Both the position numbers and the translations under genes were made by a program. A stretch of DNA of 64,000 nt, taken from the NCBI RefSeq assembly GCF_014218355.1, contig NZ_AP023368.1, forward strand, positions 2,422,001 to 2,486,000, read 5' to 3'. The stretch's first letter is position 1. Each line of letters starts with the position of its first letter. Under the pieces are notes generated by a model. That model worked only from the letters and a program-made list of their open reading frames with translations. It did not search any database and was not told the origin of the DNA. Origin of the DNA: Anaerocolumna chitinilytica. GTDB taxonomy: Bacteria > Bacillota > Clostridia > Lachnospirales > Lachnospiraceae. Shown in pieces: positions 45,577 through 53,783 of the stretch.

Positions 45577-46458
45577 ATGAATACAGCGTGGGAATTAAAA
45601 ATGGAAAAATATCTTCCTTATACCTCGGAAAAGTGTCCCGGTATCAGACAGCATATAATCTATGAATTGGGAGCCGGAATCATACCGATGCCAGCGGATA
45701 CCTCTCTTTATGCCATATTTGTCATGAAAGGGGCGGGACAGTATGAGGGCATTCGCGTAAAGGCAGGAGATGTGGTGGTACTGGGTCTTAACAGGCAGCC
45801 GATTACTGGTATTTCTGAAAATATGACTTTGTTTATTCTGACCTTGGATTTTACATTGTTTTATGATATCACGGGTATATTGCCGGGGGATTTAGACGGG
45901 GTAATGCAGCTGGGAGTTTGGAATCCCCTGTCGGAACTTTCCAGAATACTGATTGAGTTTCCGCAAAACTGCTGGCGAAGGCTTGCCGATAATTATCTTT
46001 CTTCCTATCTGGCAAAAAAACATTGTGTCCATTCTCTAAATCTGGAACGTGTTCACTACATTTCGAATAAAATCCTTCAAAGTTCTCATACGTACCGCAG
46101 GCCAGTTAACATTTTTCCGACAGGTTGCAATACTACTCAGTTTGAAAATGAAAATTACGTATTGAATTATCAAAAATCCTCCAAGGATGTACATAGAATC
46201 GCCCGGGATGCAGGAATTTCACCCAGGCAGATAGAAAGAAACTTTAAACAGGTACTTGGAATGACACCGAAGGAATATCAACAGATTGTCCGGTTTCAGC
46301 ATGCCCTTGGGTTGTTAAGGGACAATACACCTTCACAAGCAGCCATCCTGGCCGGATATTATGATCAGTCCCATATGACAAAGGATTTTGCAAGGTTTTC
46401 ACCTTGGACGCCGGTAAAATGCGCTCCTGTGGTATCATCCCTCCTGCCATACCAATAA
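45577..46458 (+). CDS. AraC-family transcriptional regulator (first paralogue)
   Basis: About 293 residues. An N-terminal cupin-like sensing half (SLYAIFVMKGAGQYEGIRVKAGDVVVLGLN) and a C-terminal pair of helix-turn-helices (VHRIARDAGISPRQIERNFK; AAILAGYYDQSHMTKDFARF) are typical of AraC/XylS proteins. The ATG at 45577 has AAAGGTGG upstream; a GTG at 45565 would overlap that site. It is a diverged paralogue of the regulator at 48215 (both share the layout and the AGYYDQSHM block). A 20-bp promoter motif begins 52 bp after its stop codon. Confidence 0.87.
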   Translation: MNTAWELKMEKYLPYTSEKCPGIRQHIIYELGAGIIPMPADTSLYAIFVMKGAGQYEGIRVKAGDVVVLGLNRQPITGISENMTLFILTLDFTLFYDITGILPGDLDGVMQLGVWNPLSELSRILIEFPQNCWRRLADNYLSSYLAKKHCVHSLNLERVHYISNKILQSSHTYRRPVNIFPTGCNTTQFENENYVLNYQKSSKDVHRIARDAGISPRQIERNFKQVLGMTPKEYQQIVRFQHALGLLRDNTPSQAAILAGYYDQSHMTKDFARFSPWTPVKCAPVVSSLLPYQ

Positions 46459-46509
46459 GCATAACAAGCGCATCTTACAGATGTATTAGGAAAGTGCCTT
46501 AAGATAACT

Positions 46510-46553
46510 TGTCGTTAAATTACAAGACAAAGGAATGGTATTCAAATTACAAT
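46510..46553 (+). promoter_or_regulatory. Shared promoter motif, copy 1 (before the 175-residue unknown gene)
   Basis: TGTCGTTAAATTACAAGACA (46510-46529), then an 18-bp spacer and TACAAT (46548-46553). The last six bases of the motif take the -35 position. The same motif and spacing occur at 49104, 58166 and 63174. The dyad TGTCGTT...CAAGACA suggests a dimeric activator site that overlaps the -35 region. Confidence 0.6.
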
Positions 46554-46606
46554 AACAGTGAGGATATATCGGTTTTTACCGAATAAAAGAATGAAAGGAG
46601 AACGAT

Positions 46607-47134
46607 ATGGGATTTTTAAGCTCACTGTTGGAGAATATCACACAAAGCCTGGCAGGACACGGTAAAGCTAATCTGGGTGATGTTCAAAATCTTGGAAAAG
46701 ATATGCTGCAAAATGCAGCAAACGAAGCCTCTGATAGACTGGAGCAGGGTGTGAAAAACACCACAGTCAATCTTGAAAATGCATACAAGAGACTGGCGCC
46801 TATTAACAGAGACAGCTATACGGCGTTTCAGAGAAATCCAAAACAGTACCTGGAGAAAGAAGGAGTACTCTGGTTTGTCAGGAAGGACCTGGAGGCAGCC
46901 CGTTATTACTGTACAGGCGGGAAGGAAGGCTATGGAAACGAAGAGCGTTTGAGTGGATTTGGGGCTGCACCATTTCCTAAATTAAAGAAAGATATAGAAG
47001 AAACAGAAGTCCGTGTCAAAGAAATGGAAAAGGCAAAAGGATACGAGTTCGTAAGTTGTATCGGTAATACGATTATATTCCGGGAAATAACAACTGGAAG
47101 AGAACTTACGCCGGAGGAATCCAGCCAGATATAG
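46607..47134 (+). CDS. Protein of unknown function beside an AIM24 gene
   Basis: 175 residues, not recognised. The first 60 residues are amphipathic and rich in Gln/Asn/Lys (GFLSSLLENITQSLAGHGKA, DMLQNAANEASDRLEQGVKN), helical in character. The second half has RNPKQYLEKEGVLWFVRKDL and ARYYCTGGKEGYGNEERLSG. There is no signal peptide or membrane segment. A strong AAAGGAG site lies before the ATG and copy 1 of the shared promoter motif lies 54 bp upstream. It sits between AraC and AIM24 genes and probably belongs to the same response. Confidence 0.7.
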   Translation: MGFLSSLLENITQSLAGHGKANLGDVQNLGKDMLQNAANEASDRLEQGVKNTTVNLENAYKRLAPINRDSYTAFQRNPKQYLEKEGVLWFVRKDLEAARYYCTGGKEGYGNEERLSGFGAAPFPKLKKDIEETEVRVKEMEKAKGYEFVSCIGNTIIFREITTGRELTPEESSQI

Positions 47135-47163
47135 CATATGAGAGTATATGTTACCGGCATTGA

Positions 47164-47261
47164 GGTTAGGGCGTGTTTACAAACACATCCTAAGAAGGAG
47201 AGAGAAATTTTCACAACCTTTGATTTTGTATGCGTGCGGAGCATGCAGTTAGGAGCTAAGT
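47164..47261 (+). promoter_or_regulatory. Two-hairpin 5' leader (copy D) before the AIM24-like gene
   Basis: A first hairpin GTGTT-TACA-AACAC (about 47172-47186) and a second GCGTGC-GGA-GCATGC (47232-47246), then AGTTAGGAGCTAAGT and the ATG at 47262. The second half is collinear with the leader at 10205-10246: GATT.T.TA(C/T)GCGTGC, loop, GCA(C/T)GCAG.T.GGAGC.AA.T. Confidence 0.5.
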
Positions 47262-48020
47262 ATGAATCATGAAGTGGATTACCGAATTATCGGTGAAGAA
47301 ATGCAGATAGCAGAAATAGAACTGGACAATGGAGAAAGTGTAGTGGCGGAAGCAGGTTCACTACTCTATATGGATATGGGAATACAGATGGAGACAATCT
47401 TCGGGGACGGTTCCGATAAGGAGAAGGGCAGCGGTCTTATGGGAAAACTCATGGGGGCAGGAAAAAGACTGCTCACTGGAGAGAACCTTTTTATGACCTT
47501 ATTTACGAATACCGTTGAAGGGAAGCAAAGAGCTGCATTTTCTGCTCCTTATCCGGGTAAAATCATACCGATGGATTTAAATAGTTTTGGGAATACGCTC
47601 ATCTGTCAGAAAGATTGTTTCCTGTGCGCTGCCAAGGGAGTTTCTATTGGGATGGAATTTACCAAGAAAATCGGAGCTGGTTTATTTGGAGGAGAGGGCT
47701 TTATTCTGCAAAGGCTGGAAGGGGATGGAATGGCTTTTGTTCATTCCGGCGGAACAATCATTCGGAGAGAACTTACAGCAGGAGAAGCAATTAAGGTGGA
47801 TACCGGGTGTCTGGTGGCTTTTACAGAGGGAGTACAATATGATATTCAGCTGGTAAAGGGAGTGAAATCTGCTCTGCTTGGAGGGGAAGGACTCTTTTTT
47901 GCCACAATGACAGGACCTGGAACGGTCTGGCTGCAATCCCTACCGTTTAACCGTCTGGCGGCATCCATTATAAAAACGGTACCTCAGCCGAAAGAAAGTA
48001 CAACTCTTGGATGGAAATAA
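47262..48020 (+). CDS. AIM24-family (TIGR00266-like) protein
   Basis: 252 residues. LDNGESVVAEAGSLLYMDMGIQMET, GKRLLTGENLFMTLFTN, GKIIPMDLNSFGNTLICQKDCFLCA and MTGPGTVWLQSLPFNRLA are typical of the AIM24 double-barrel beta-sandwich family. Bacterial members have no established biochemical function and are often found near stress or membrane-protein genes. TTAGGAG precedes the ATG, with the two-hairpin leader in front. The flanking paralogous AraC genes suggest regulated expression. Confidence 0.85.
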   Translation: MNHEVDYRIIGEEMQIAEIELDNGESVVAEAGSLLYMDMGIQMETIFGDGSDKEKGSGLMGKLMGAGKRLLTGENLFMTLFTNTVEGKQRAAFSAPYPGKIIPMDLNSFGNTLICQKDCFLCAAKGVSIGMEFTKKIGAGLFGGEGFILQRLEGDGMAFVHSGGTIIRRELTAGEAIKVDTGCLVAFTEGVQYDIQLVKGVKSALLGGEGLFFATMTGPGTVWLQSLPFNRLAASIIKTVPQPKESTTLGWK

Positions 48021-48214
48021 ATAAAAGAAATTAACTCGGAATGTTTCGTATTAAAAATTTATTAAAATTTTTAATGATTTTATAAGTTGCGAAGTCATGA
48101 CTAAATAAAGTATAATCCGAAATATAGTAAATGATATTATGTTTCAGGAGCATGGCAGAAAATATTTGTGCTGGCACCGGGATTTGTGGAGCTTTGAAAG
48201 CATGGAGGTTTAGC

Positions 48215-49063
48215 ATGGACTATTGCAGAGATTTACTTGAAAAAGAAGAATACGAAACTTTTCGCTGCGTCCCGTCAAAGTATAAAGAACAGGGGTTGTT
48301 CCAGTATGTATACTGGCATCTGGACAGTAATCAACCTATCGTCACACCTGTTGATACGATTGTACATATTATCTACGTTACAGGCGGAGAATGCATATAC
48401 AATGGATTAAATGTCAGTAAAGGACACATGTTTGTAAGCGGAATGAATAATGAGCCGCTGACCAGCTGGAATATTAAAAATTTGTCTATGTTCTCCATAG
48501 ATATGGATTATCTTCTCTATTACTCTTTGACAGGGATGACACCTGCCTTTTTCAAAGAAGAGTCCAAATTACTTACGGAAGAGAATCCTTTCTATGCTTT
48601 GGGCAAAGAGCTGTATCATTTGCCGCCAGCACAATGGTGTAATATAGCAGAAAGATATATTGGAGGTCTTCTCCTTAATATTTCCATAAATACAGGACAA
48701 TACGAATATGTAATACAGACAGCCAGAATTCTATCGGCTTGCCGTAAGATGGATTGGAAAAACATTAGTGGAGAATTACCTGTATCCTGCCGGCATTTAC
48801 AGCGACAATTTGCCGCCTTCTTTGGGGTAACACCTAAAGAGTATTTTAATATTCAGAGATTTTATAAAGCCTTCTCTGAATTGGATAAGAACAGTCTTGC
48901 AGACACGGCAGTGGCGGCAGGTTATTATGATCAATCCCATATGAACCATGAATTCCGTCGTATGACAGGATTCTCTCCCAGCCAGGTATCAAGACTTGAT
49001 GTTCCGACGGCAATGCGCCATGTAAGAAAAAAATTTGAGACCGCTTATTTTCAAACTTTTTGA
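48215..49063 (+). CDS. AraC-family transcriptional regulator (second paralogue)
   Basis: 282 residues with the same two-part plan as the regulator at 45577: a sensing half (THIVHIIYVTGG-like segment, GHMFVSGMNNEPLTSW) and a C-terminal DNA-binding half (ISGELPVSCRHLQRQFAAFF; AVAAGYYDQSHMNHEFRRMT). The ATG at 48215 has GGAGG six bases upstream. The last codons overlap a strong terminator. A copy of the 20-bp promoter motif begins 41 bp after the stop codon, before the DUF2207 gene. This repeats the araC-then-motif order seen at 46.5 kb. Confidence 0.87.
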   Translation: MDYCRDLLEKEEYETFRCVPSKYKEQGLFQYVYWHLDSNQPIVTPVDTIVHIIYVTGGECIYNGLNVSKGHMFVSGMNNEPLTSWNIKNLSMFSIDMDYLLYYSLTGMTPAFFKEESKLLTEENPFYALGKELYHLPPAQWCNIAERYIGGLLLNISINTGQYEYVIQTARILSACRKMDWKNISGELPVSCRHLQRQFAAFFGVTPKEYFNIQRFYKAFSELDKNSLADTAVAAGYYDQSHMNHEFRRMTGFSPSQVSRLDVPTAMRHVRKKFETAYFQTF

Positions 49064-49080
49064 GAATAAGCGGTCTTTTT
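49037..49080 (+). terminator. Terminator overlapping the end of the second araC gene
   Basis: GAGACCGCTTATTTTCA pairs with TGAGAATAAGCGGTCT, followed by five T. The 5' arm is inside the last codons of the gene and the stop codon lies at the start of the 3' arm. Confidence 0.88.
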
Positions 49081-49103
49081 CTATTGAAAGCAAAATAAAT
49101 ATG

Positions 49104-49146
49104 TGTCGTTTTATTACAATACAGAATATCCTTTCAAATATATAAT
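49104..49146 (+). promoter_or_regulatory. Shared promoter motif, copy 2 (before the DUF2207 gene)
   Basis: TGTCGTTTTATTACAATACA (49104-49123), a 17-bp spacer, and TATAAT (49141-49146). The predicted start near 49153 gives a 60-nt leader. Confidence 0.65.
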
Positions 49147-49213
49147 TTGTATATAAGATGGGTGAACAGACCCGGAAGGCAGATAAAAGCAGTCAGAGGA
49201 GGGATTATAGCAG

Positions 49214-51094
49214 ATGAAATGGAAAAGCTTTATAAGAACTATATTTATAGTTGCCGCCATAGTAATATGCTTTACAGAAAAAGCAGATGCTGCACAGACC
49301 TTTGAGTTTCAAATGGAATATAACGGTTACAGTATAAAAGGCTATGATATTTTCGTAAAAGTGGAAGAGGATGCTTCCATGGATATTACTGAACGAATAA
49401 CAGTTTCTTTCAGCCGTGAGAAGCATGGAATCTATAGAGTAATTCCCTTTGCTGGAACCTTCGAAGCAGAAGGTGGAGCGTTCAGAGAAAAGCAGCGTTA
49501 TCTTGCAAAGATATCGCAGGTGTCGGTACAAGACGGTGACACGAAAGAAGTGATTCCTTATTCCCTTCATTCAGACAATGGCTCACTTACCATTAAGATA
49601 GGTGATTCCAAACACACCCTTACCGGTGAGAAGACCTATGAGCTTCATTATCATTACGGTTTTAGGGCTAACAGGAATACAAAGGGGGATATTCTGAGCT
49701 ATAACCTGATTGGCACCGGCTGGGATACTACTATCAGTCATATCCGGTTCACCCTTGATATGCCAAAGGAATTTGATGCCAAGAACCTGTTACTTTATTC
49801 CGGCAGGTCCGACAGCCATGAAACTGCTGATATTACCTGGGCCTTAAAGGGCAATAGTATTACCGGGTCCGTACAAAGAATACTTGAGCCGGGAGAAGGC
49901 CTTAGTATACAGCTGCCCCTTACTGATGGGTATTTTACTAAGAAGAAGGAATGGCTGCCCCTTGGTGAGAGTATTTTATTTGGAGGAATGGCAGTTATCA
50001 GCCTTTTACTTTGGTTTCGCTTTGGACGGTCAGGACAGGTTAAGATTACGGAGGAATATGTACCGCCAAAGCAGCTAAGTCCTGCAGGAATCAGCTATGT
50101 CTTAGAGGGAAATGTGAGCCGGAGGGCAATCTCGGCTATGATACTTTATTGGGCAAATCTCGGCTACTTATACATAGCGGATGAAGGTAAACATATTTTG
50201 CGGCTGGTAAATGGCCGTGACCCAGGCGAGGATATACCTGGTTATGAAAAGCAGCTTCTAAGAAAGCTATTTGAAGGAAGGGATGAGGTAAAGGCCTCTG
50301 ACCTAAAAGAGGATTTTCAAGCAGCAGTGGAAGAATTTAAGAGGGCCCTGCGGGAAGAATTAGAAGGTACTGGTCAAGCAATGCATGAAAAAAAAGCGAA
50401 ATATGGAAGGCTTGGAGGATATCTTATCTCGGCTTTCATTATAGCTTTACTGACTGGGCAGGCACTTTCCTTTACCAGCATCGGAGTGGGAGGCTTTTTA
50501 CTTACATTGTTTATCAGCCTCATGCTTTACCTTATGTCCTTTGTCTGCTCTGCCTTCCTTGGATACTTTGCTGACCGGCTTTCTATAGGCAAATGGCTAG
50601 GCTTTCTTATCTTTGGAGTATTTTACGGATTACTTCTATGGTTTTTTGCCTGGTGGACCGGAAAATATATGTTGCAGCCATTACCTTATTCGGTCGGCGG
50701 GCTGGCAGCCGGCATCAGTGCCATCTTCGGAGCTTTTTCAGGGGGAAGGACTAAATACGGCGGAGAGCTTCTCGGGCAGGTGCTTGGCTACCGAAGAGTT
50801 CTCTTACAGAAAGGTAAAAGAGGGGAAGAGAAGGAAGAAGAGTTTTCCTACAAGGAACTTCCTTATGCCTTTGTCTTTGGACGGGCGAAGAAATGGGCGT
50901 CTGCCTTTAAAAAGTTGGAAGAAAGCCCGCCATCCTGGTATATGGGACCTCAAAACATGGGGTTTGAACCTGTATTTTATATGATGTATCTTGAGAGAGG
51001 AATGGGAGGCTTTGAAGTAAATATGTCTTCCGGAAGTGATTCTGCTGGTGGTGTGGGAGGAGGAGTCGGCGGCGGTGGCGGCGGAAGCTGGTAA
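49214..51094 (+). CDS. DUF2207 membrane protein
   Basis: 626 residues. A signal peptide (to about residue 26, EKADA), then the extracytoplasmic DUF2207 beta-rich domain (ITERITVSFSREKHGIYRVIPF). A TM helix near 250-275, a cytoplasmic winged-helix-like stretch (ISAMILYWANLGYLYI), and three to four more TM helices from 395 to 510 follow. The tail is glycine-rich (GGVGGGVGGGGGGSW), as in YciQ/DUF2207 proteins of many bacteria. The function of the family is unknown. The ribosome site is GGAGGG. It is controlled by copy 2 of the shared motif and is followed by a CPBP protease gene after 38 nt, so the two may form an operon. Confidence 0.87.
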   Translation: MKWKSFIRTIFIVAAIVICFTEKADAAQTFEFQMEYNGYSIKGYDIFVKVEEDASMDITERITVSFSREKHGIYRVIPFAGTFEAEGGAFREKQRYLAKISQVSVQDGDTKEVIPYSLHSDNGSLTIKIGDSKHTLTGEKTYELHYHYGFRANRNTKGDILSYNLIGTGWDTTISHIRFTLDMPKEFDAKNLLLYSGRSDSHETADITWALKGNSITGSVQRILEPGEGLSIQLPLTDGYFTKKKEWLPLGESILFGGMAVISLLLWFRFGRSGQVKITEEYVPPKQLSPAGISYVLEGNVSRRAISAMILYWANLGYLYIADEGKHILRLVNGRDPGEDIPGYEKQLLRKLFEGRDEVKASDLKEDFQAAVEEFKRALREELEGTGQAMHEKKAKYGRLGGYLISAFIIALLTGQALSFTSIGVGGFLLTLFISLMLYLMSFVCSAFLGYFADRLSIGKWLGFLIFGVFYGLLLWFFAWWTGKYMLQPLPYSVGGLAAGISAIFGAFSGGRTKYGGELLGQVLGYRRVLLQKGKRGEEKEEEFSYKELPYAFVFGRAKKWASAFKKLEESPPSWYMGPQNMGFEPVFYMMYLERGMGGFEVNMSSGSDSAGGVGGGVGGGGGGSW

Positions 51095-51132
51095 GATATT
51101 TCATTAACAAGAAGAGTGAAAAGAGGTACTTG

Positions 51133-51927
51133 ATGAAAAAACGAAAAGTTCTAATCTATATTATATTATCGTATGGAATTACCTGGGCTTTATGGATTCC
51201 CTTGCTCTTAAATTATCAATTAGGGGCAGATATTCCTTTGCTGCCCGGTCAATTTTACCTGGCTTCTTTTGGACCTATTCTGGGGGCAATCATAACTTCA
51301 CTGCTCTGCGGAGGTGGGGAGATCAGAACCTGGTTTAAAAGAACCTATTCCTTTCAATTTTCAAAGAAATGGCTGGCTATTGCAGTGTTGATGCCAATCA
51401 GTTATGGAATTATCGGAATAGCTGCCCATCGGTTGGCTATGGGGGTGTGGCCGGATTTTAGCCGGTTCGGCTTGACGGAAAAGCTACCAGGTTTTAATCT
51501 GTGGCAGACAGCTTTGGTCTGGATTCTGACCTTTGGATTGGGAGAGGAATCCGGCTGGAGAGGTTTTTTATTACCGGAGCTGACCAAGAGGTATTCTCTT
51601 CGAATTAGCTCCTTATTAGTAGCCCTGGTCTGGATATTCTGGCATCTGCCGGCCTTTTTCTTTAATCCCACCTATCTGAATATGGGACCGGGAATCATTG
51701 GCTGGGCAATCAGCCTTACCTTTGGGTCCGTATTACTGGCATGGCTAAGTAACGGCAGTGGGTTCTCTGTCATCCCGGTACTTATCTGGCACGGCGGCTT
51801 TGATTTGATAACAGCCAGCGATGAAGGTGCCCAGGTTATGGCTATGGTGTGCAGTATGCTGGTTATTGTGCAGGGAATCTGGCTCATACGGAAGATGGCA
51901 AGGAGTGAGGTTAAAGGACAAAGGTAA
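51133..51927 (+). CDS. CPBP-family intramembrane glutamic protease
   Basis: 264 residues with about eight hydrophobic segments. The CAAX/CPBP motifs are intact: GEESGWRGFLLPEL (EEXXXR), FWHLPAFFF (second His motif) and VLIWHGGFDL. Bacterial members are linked to protein processing or bacteriocin self-immunity. The ATG at 51133 follows AGAGGTACTTG. It probably shares a transcript with the DUF2207 gene. The substrate is unknown. Confidence 0.88.
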   Translation: MKKRKVLIYIILSYGITWALWIPLLLNYQLGADIPLLPGQFYLASFGPILGAIITSLLCGGGEIRTWFKRTYSFQFSKKWLAIAVLMPISYGIIGIAAHRLAMGVWPDFSRFGLTEKLPGFNLWQTALVWILTFGLGEESGWRGFLLPELTKRYSLRISSLLVALVWIFWHLPAFFFNPTYLNMGPGIIGWAISLTFGSVLLAWLSNGSGFSVIPVLIWHGGFDLITASDEGAQVMAMVCSMLVIVQGIWLIRKMARSEVKGQR

Positions 51928-51989
51928 TAAAAGCCAAAGGTAATAAAAACCCAAGAGAAGGCGCAGGAAGCGCACCTTAATAGGCCAGT

Positions 51990-52073
51990 ATGGAGAGCAC
52001 AGCGGAGAAATTGTTAAACCGAGTGGCGGCCATACGGTTTTCCGATGATACAGAGCTGGAGGCAGAAGAGTAA
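51990..52073 (+). pseudogene. C-terminal remnant of the 53029/55770 paralogue family
   Basis: 27 codons encode KLLNRVAAIRFSDDTELEAE near the stop. This matches the C-terminal ends of the proteins at 53029 (MFNRVTKIRISDEIIEAK) and 55770 (MYGHIKAIRFQDGCVLEAK). No ribosome site precedes the ATG and a stop lies just upstream in frame. It marks the left edge of the immunity-like island. The rest of 51928-52255 holds a hairpin (52129-52155, GAATATTAAATC-TTC-GATTTGATATTC), like hairpin 2 of the padR leader but 100 nt from a start codon. Confidence 0.6.
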
Positions 52074-52255
52074 GAAGAGGGTTTTGTGTTTGAATATCTG
52101 GAAAAGTGATTATTTTATCTCCTTTTGTGAATATTAAATCTTCGATTTGATATTCCTGAATACATAGTTAAAAAAACAGCTTTTTGTTTTCTTAATCTAT
52201 CATATCAGAAAAAACATGGAATGGGAGTAAAGGAAAAGAGTTTGGAGGTGTTTGA

Positions 52256-52825
52256 TTGATAACCAGGGAATATCTACGGATTCAGAGGGCAGAAATCATC
52301 ATTCGGTTTAATTTGGCTGCAATACAGCCGCCCGTTCGTTGGGGATACTATGACCTTGCGATTGACCGGGAATGGGTTCCGGTGTATGTAAACATTCCGA
52401 GAGTGAGCACTGCCGCTAAGCCGCTTCATCAAATGGAGATATCCTCGAAAGATAAACGCTTTTCTGCGCTTTTAAGAGTCTACAGGCGGATAATGGAGGA
52501 CACCGGTCTGCGCTTGAGGGATTCTTCGGGGATAACGTATCAGGTGGAATATAATTGCCTGCAAAGGCTTAATAGGATATATGTCATGGGCAGCTTTCTG
52601 GAAGAAAAGGCATACTGGGAGTCAGGATTACCAGGTCTGTTTCCGTTTCTATGCAGACTTTCGGATGGAACAGAGCTGAAAGGAACTGCCGGAGAGGCAG
52701 ACAGAGACAAGGAACGGGTGCTGTATTTGGACATGAGTGAAATGTCAGTGAAGGATACTCTTAGATTATTAAAGGAACTGGAGAAAGGAGAGTTACTCCT
52801 GGAGGAGATTCTCTCAATCAAATAA
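52256..52825 (+). CDS. Orphan protein of the immunity-like island
   Basis: 189 residues, not recognised. It starts at a TTG preceded by GGAGG with seven-base spacing; the first ATG would remove the conserved-looking N-terminus. Notable segments: RWGYYDLAIDREWVPVYVNI, a central charged region and an acidic LKELEKGELLLEEIL C-terminus. There is no signal or membrane segment. It is single, with about 200 bp of degraded sequence before the next gene (52826-53028, which contains short open stretches but no recognisable gene). An immunity or anti-toxin role is only inferred from the neighbourhood. Confidence 0.6.
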   Translation: MITREYLRIQRAEIIIRFNLAAIQPPVRWGYYDLAIDREWVPVYVNIPRVSTAAKPLHQMEISSKDKRFSALLRVYRRIMEDTGLRLRDSSGITYQVEYNCLQRLNRIYVMGSFLEEKAYWESGLPGLFPFLCRLSDGTELKGTAGEADRDKERVLYLDMSEMSVKDTLRLLKELEKGELLLEEILSIK

Positions 52826-53028
52826 GACCTGATGGAAGGTCAAAGGAAAATACACTTTATTTTATTGAGTTTGATACACTTCTGAATGCGTTTTTATAGA
52901 GTTTCTGAAAGCTTCTGCCGGTTCTAGTGCAAGAGAAGCAGCTTATCAGTTTGGGATAACCCAGAGGTACCACAAAAGCAGCTGGAATTGGCCAGGAGCT
53001 TTAACGGAAATTAGTGAGAGGATAGGTC

Positions 53029-53676
53029 ATGGAGTATATTACATCGGGAGATTCCACCGAAGCGAAGGGGTGGTTGAAGACCTTTAAAATTGCAGAAGCA
53101 GAGAAGAGGAAAATCAAGAATTTCATTCTCCGGTTTCCGGGCATGACATTTTATAAAAGGCTATGCTCTGAAATGGATACAGCCTGGATGCAAAGCTGGG
53201 GAGAAATCTTTATGGGGGTATACAATGGCTTACCCGGATATCATTTCAGTTCCATGGATGGGGGGAAATATTCGGATGAGTGGGAAGTGAAAAAGTATGA
53301 GGAGCAGTATTTTACACTGGAAGATGCCTTCTATGGTATCCCGGAATTCCCGCTGGCTTGTGGGGTGTATGAGAAGATTATGCTGGAGGATACCCCACTT
53401 TTAATCATCGCTTCCTGCCTAAATGAGATGGTGTTCCTCGCCATAAAAATGGAGGAAAGGGAAGCTGAAAAGACCAAATATCTTCAGGAGGATTTGGGAG
53501 TCTACCGCTTCTCTTATTATGATGTAAAAGAAGCTGGTGAATCCTCCTTGGAGGGATTGTTGGAAACCACAGAGGTTCAGCTGGTATTCCCATCCTTTTA
53601 TGAGATGTTTAACAGAGTAACGAAAATCAGGATTTCTGATGAAATTATAGAAGCAAAATCGATAAAATGTAATTAA
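53029..53676 (+). CDS. Immunity-like protein, paralogue of 55770
   Basis: 215 residues, acidic, cytoplasmic. FILRFPGMTFYKRLCSEMDT followed by AWMQSWGEIFMGVYNGLPGY lines up with FVQCFKGLTFFKQTLGGTPP and AWLSDYCGVLSGFERGQQIW of the protein at 55770. The C-terminal NRVTKIRISD.IIEAK block is shared with that protein and with the fragment at 51990. The family is not known to me; size, paralogy and clustering resemble SUKH-type or other polymorphic-toxin immunity proteins. GAGAGG-type ribosome site. Confidence 0.65.
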   Translation: MEYITSGDSTEAKGWLKTFKIAEAEKRKIKNFILRFPGMTFYKRLCSEMDTAWMQSWGEIFMGVYNGLPGYHFSSMDGGKYSDEWEVKKYEEQYFTLEDAFYGIPEFPLACGVYEKIMLEDTPLLIIASCLNEMVFLAIKMEEREAEKTKYLQEDLGVYRFSYYDVKEAGESSLEGLLETTEVQLVFPSFYEMFNRVTKIRISDEIIEAKSIKCN

Positions 53677-53783
53677 CAGGAAGCTTGTATTTACAGGCCA
53701 CATAATCAGGAAATATGCAATGCAAAGAATAAGCCTGCATACCAGATTGCAGTACGGATTGCAGATTCAAAGGAGTTGAATAT

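Noticed and set aside
52826..53028. Short open stretches such as EAAYQFGITQRYHKSSWNWP and DNPEVPQKQLELARSFNGN
   Set aside because: They overlap in different frames, lack starts and are too short to decide between remnant and chance.
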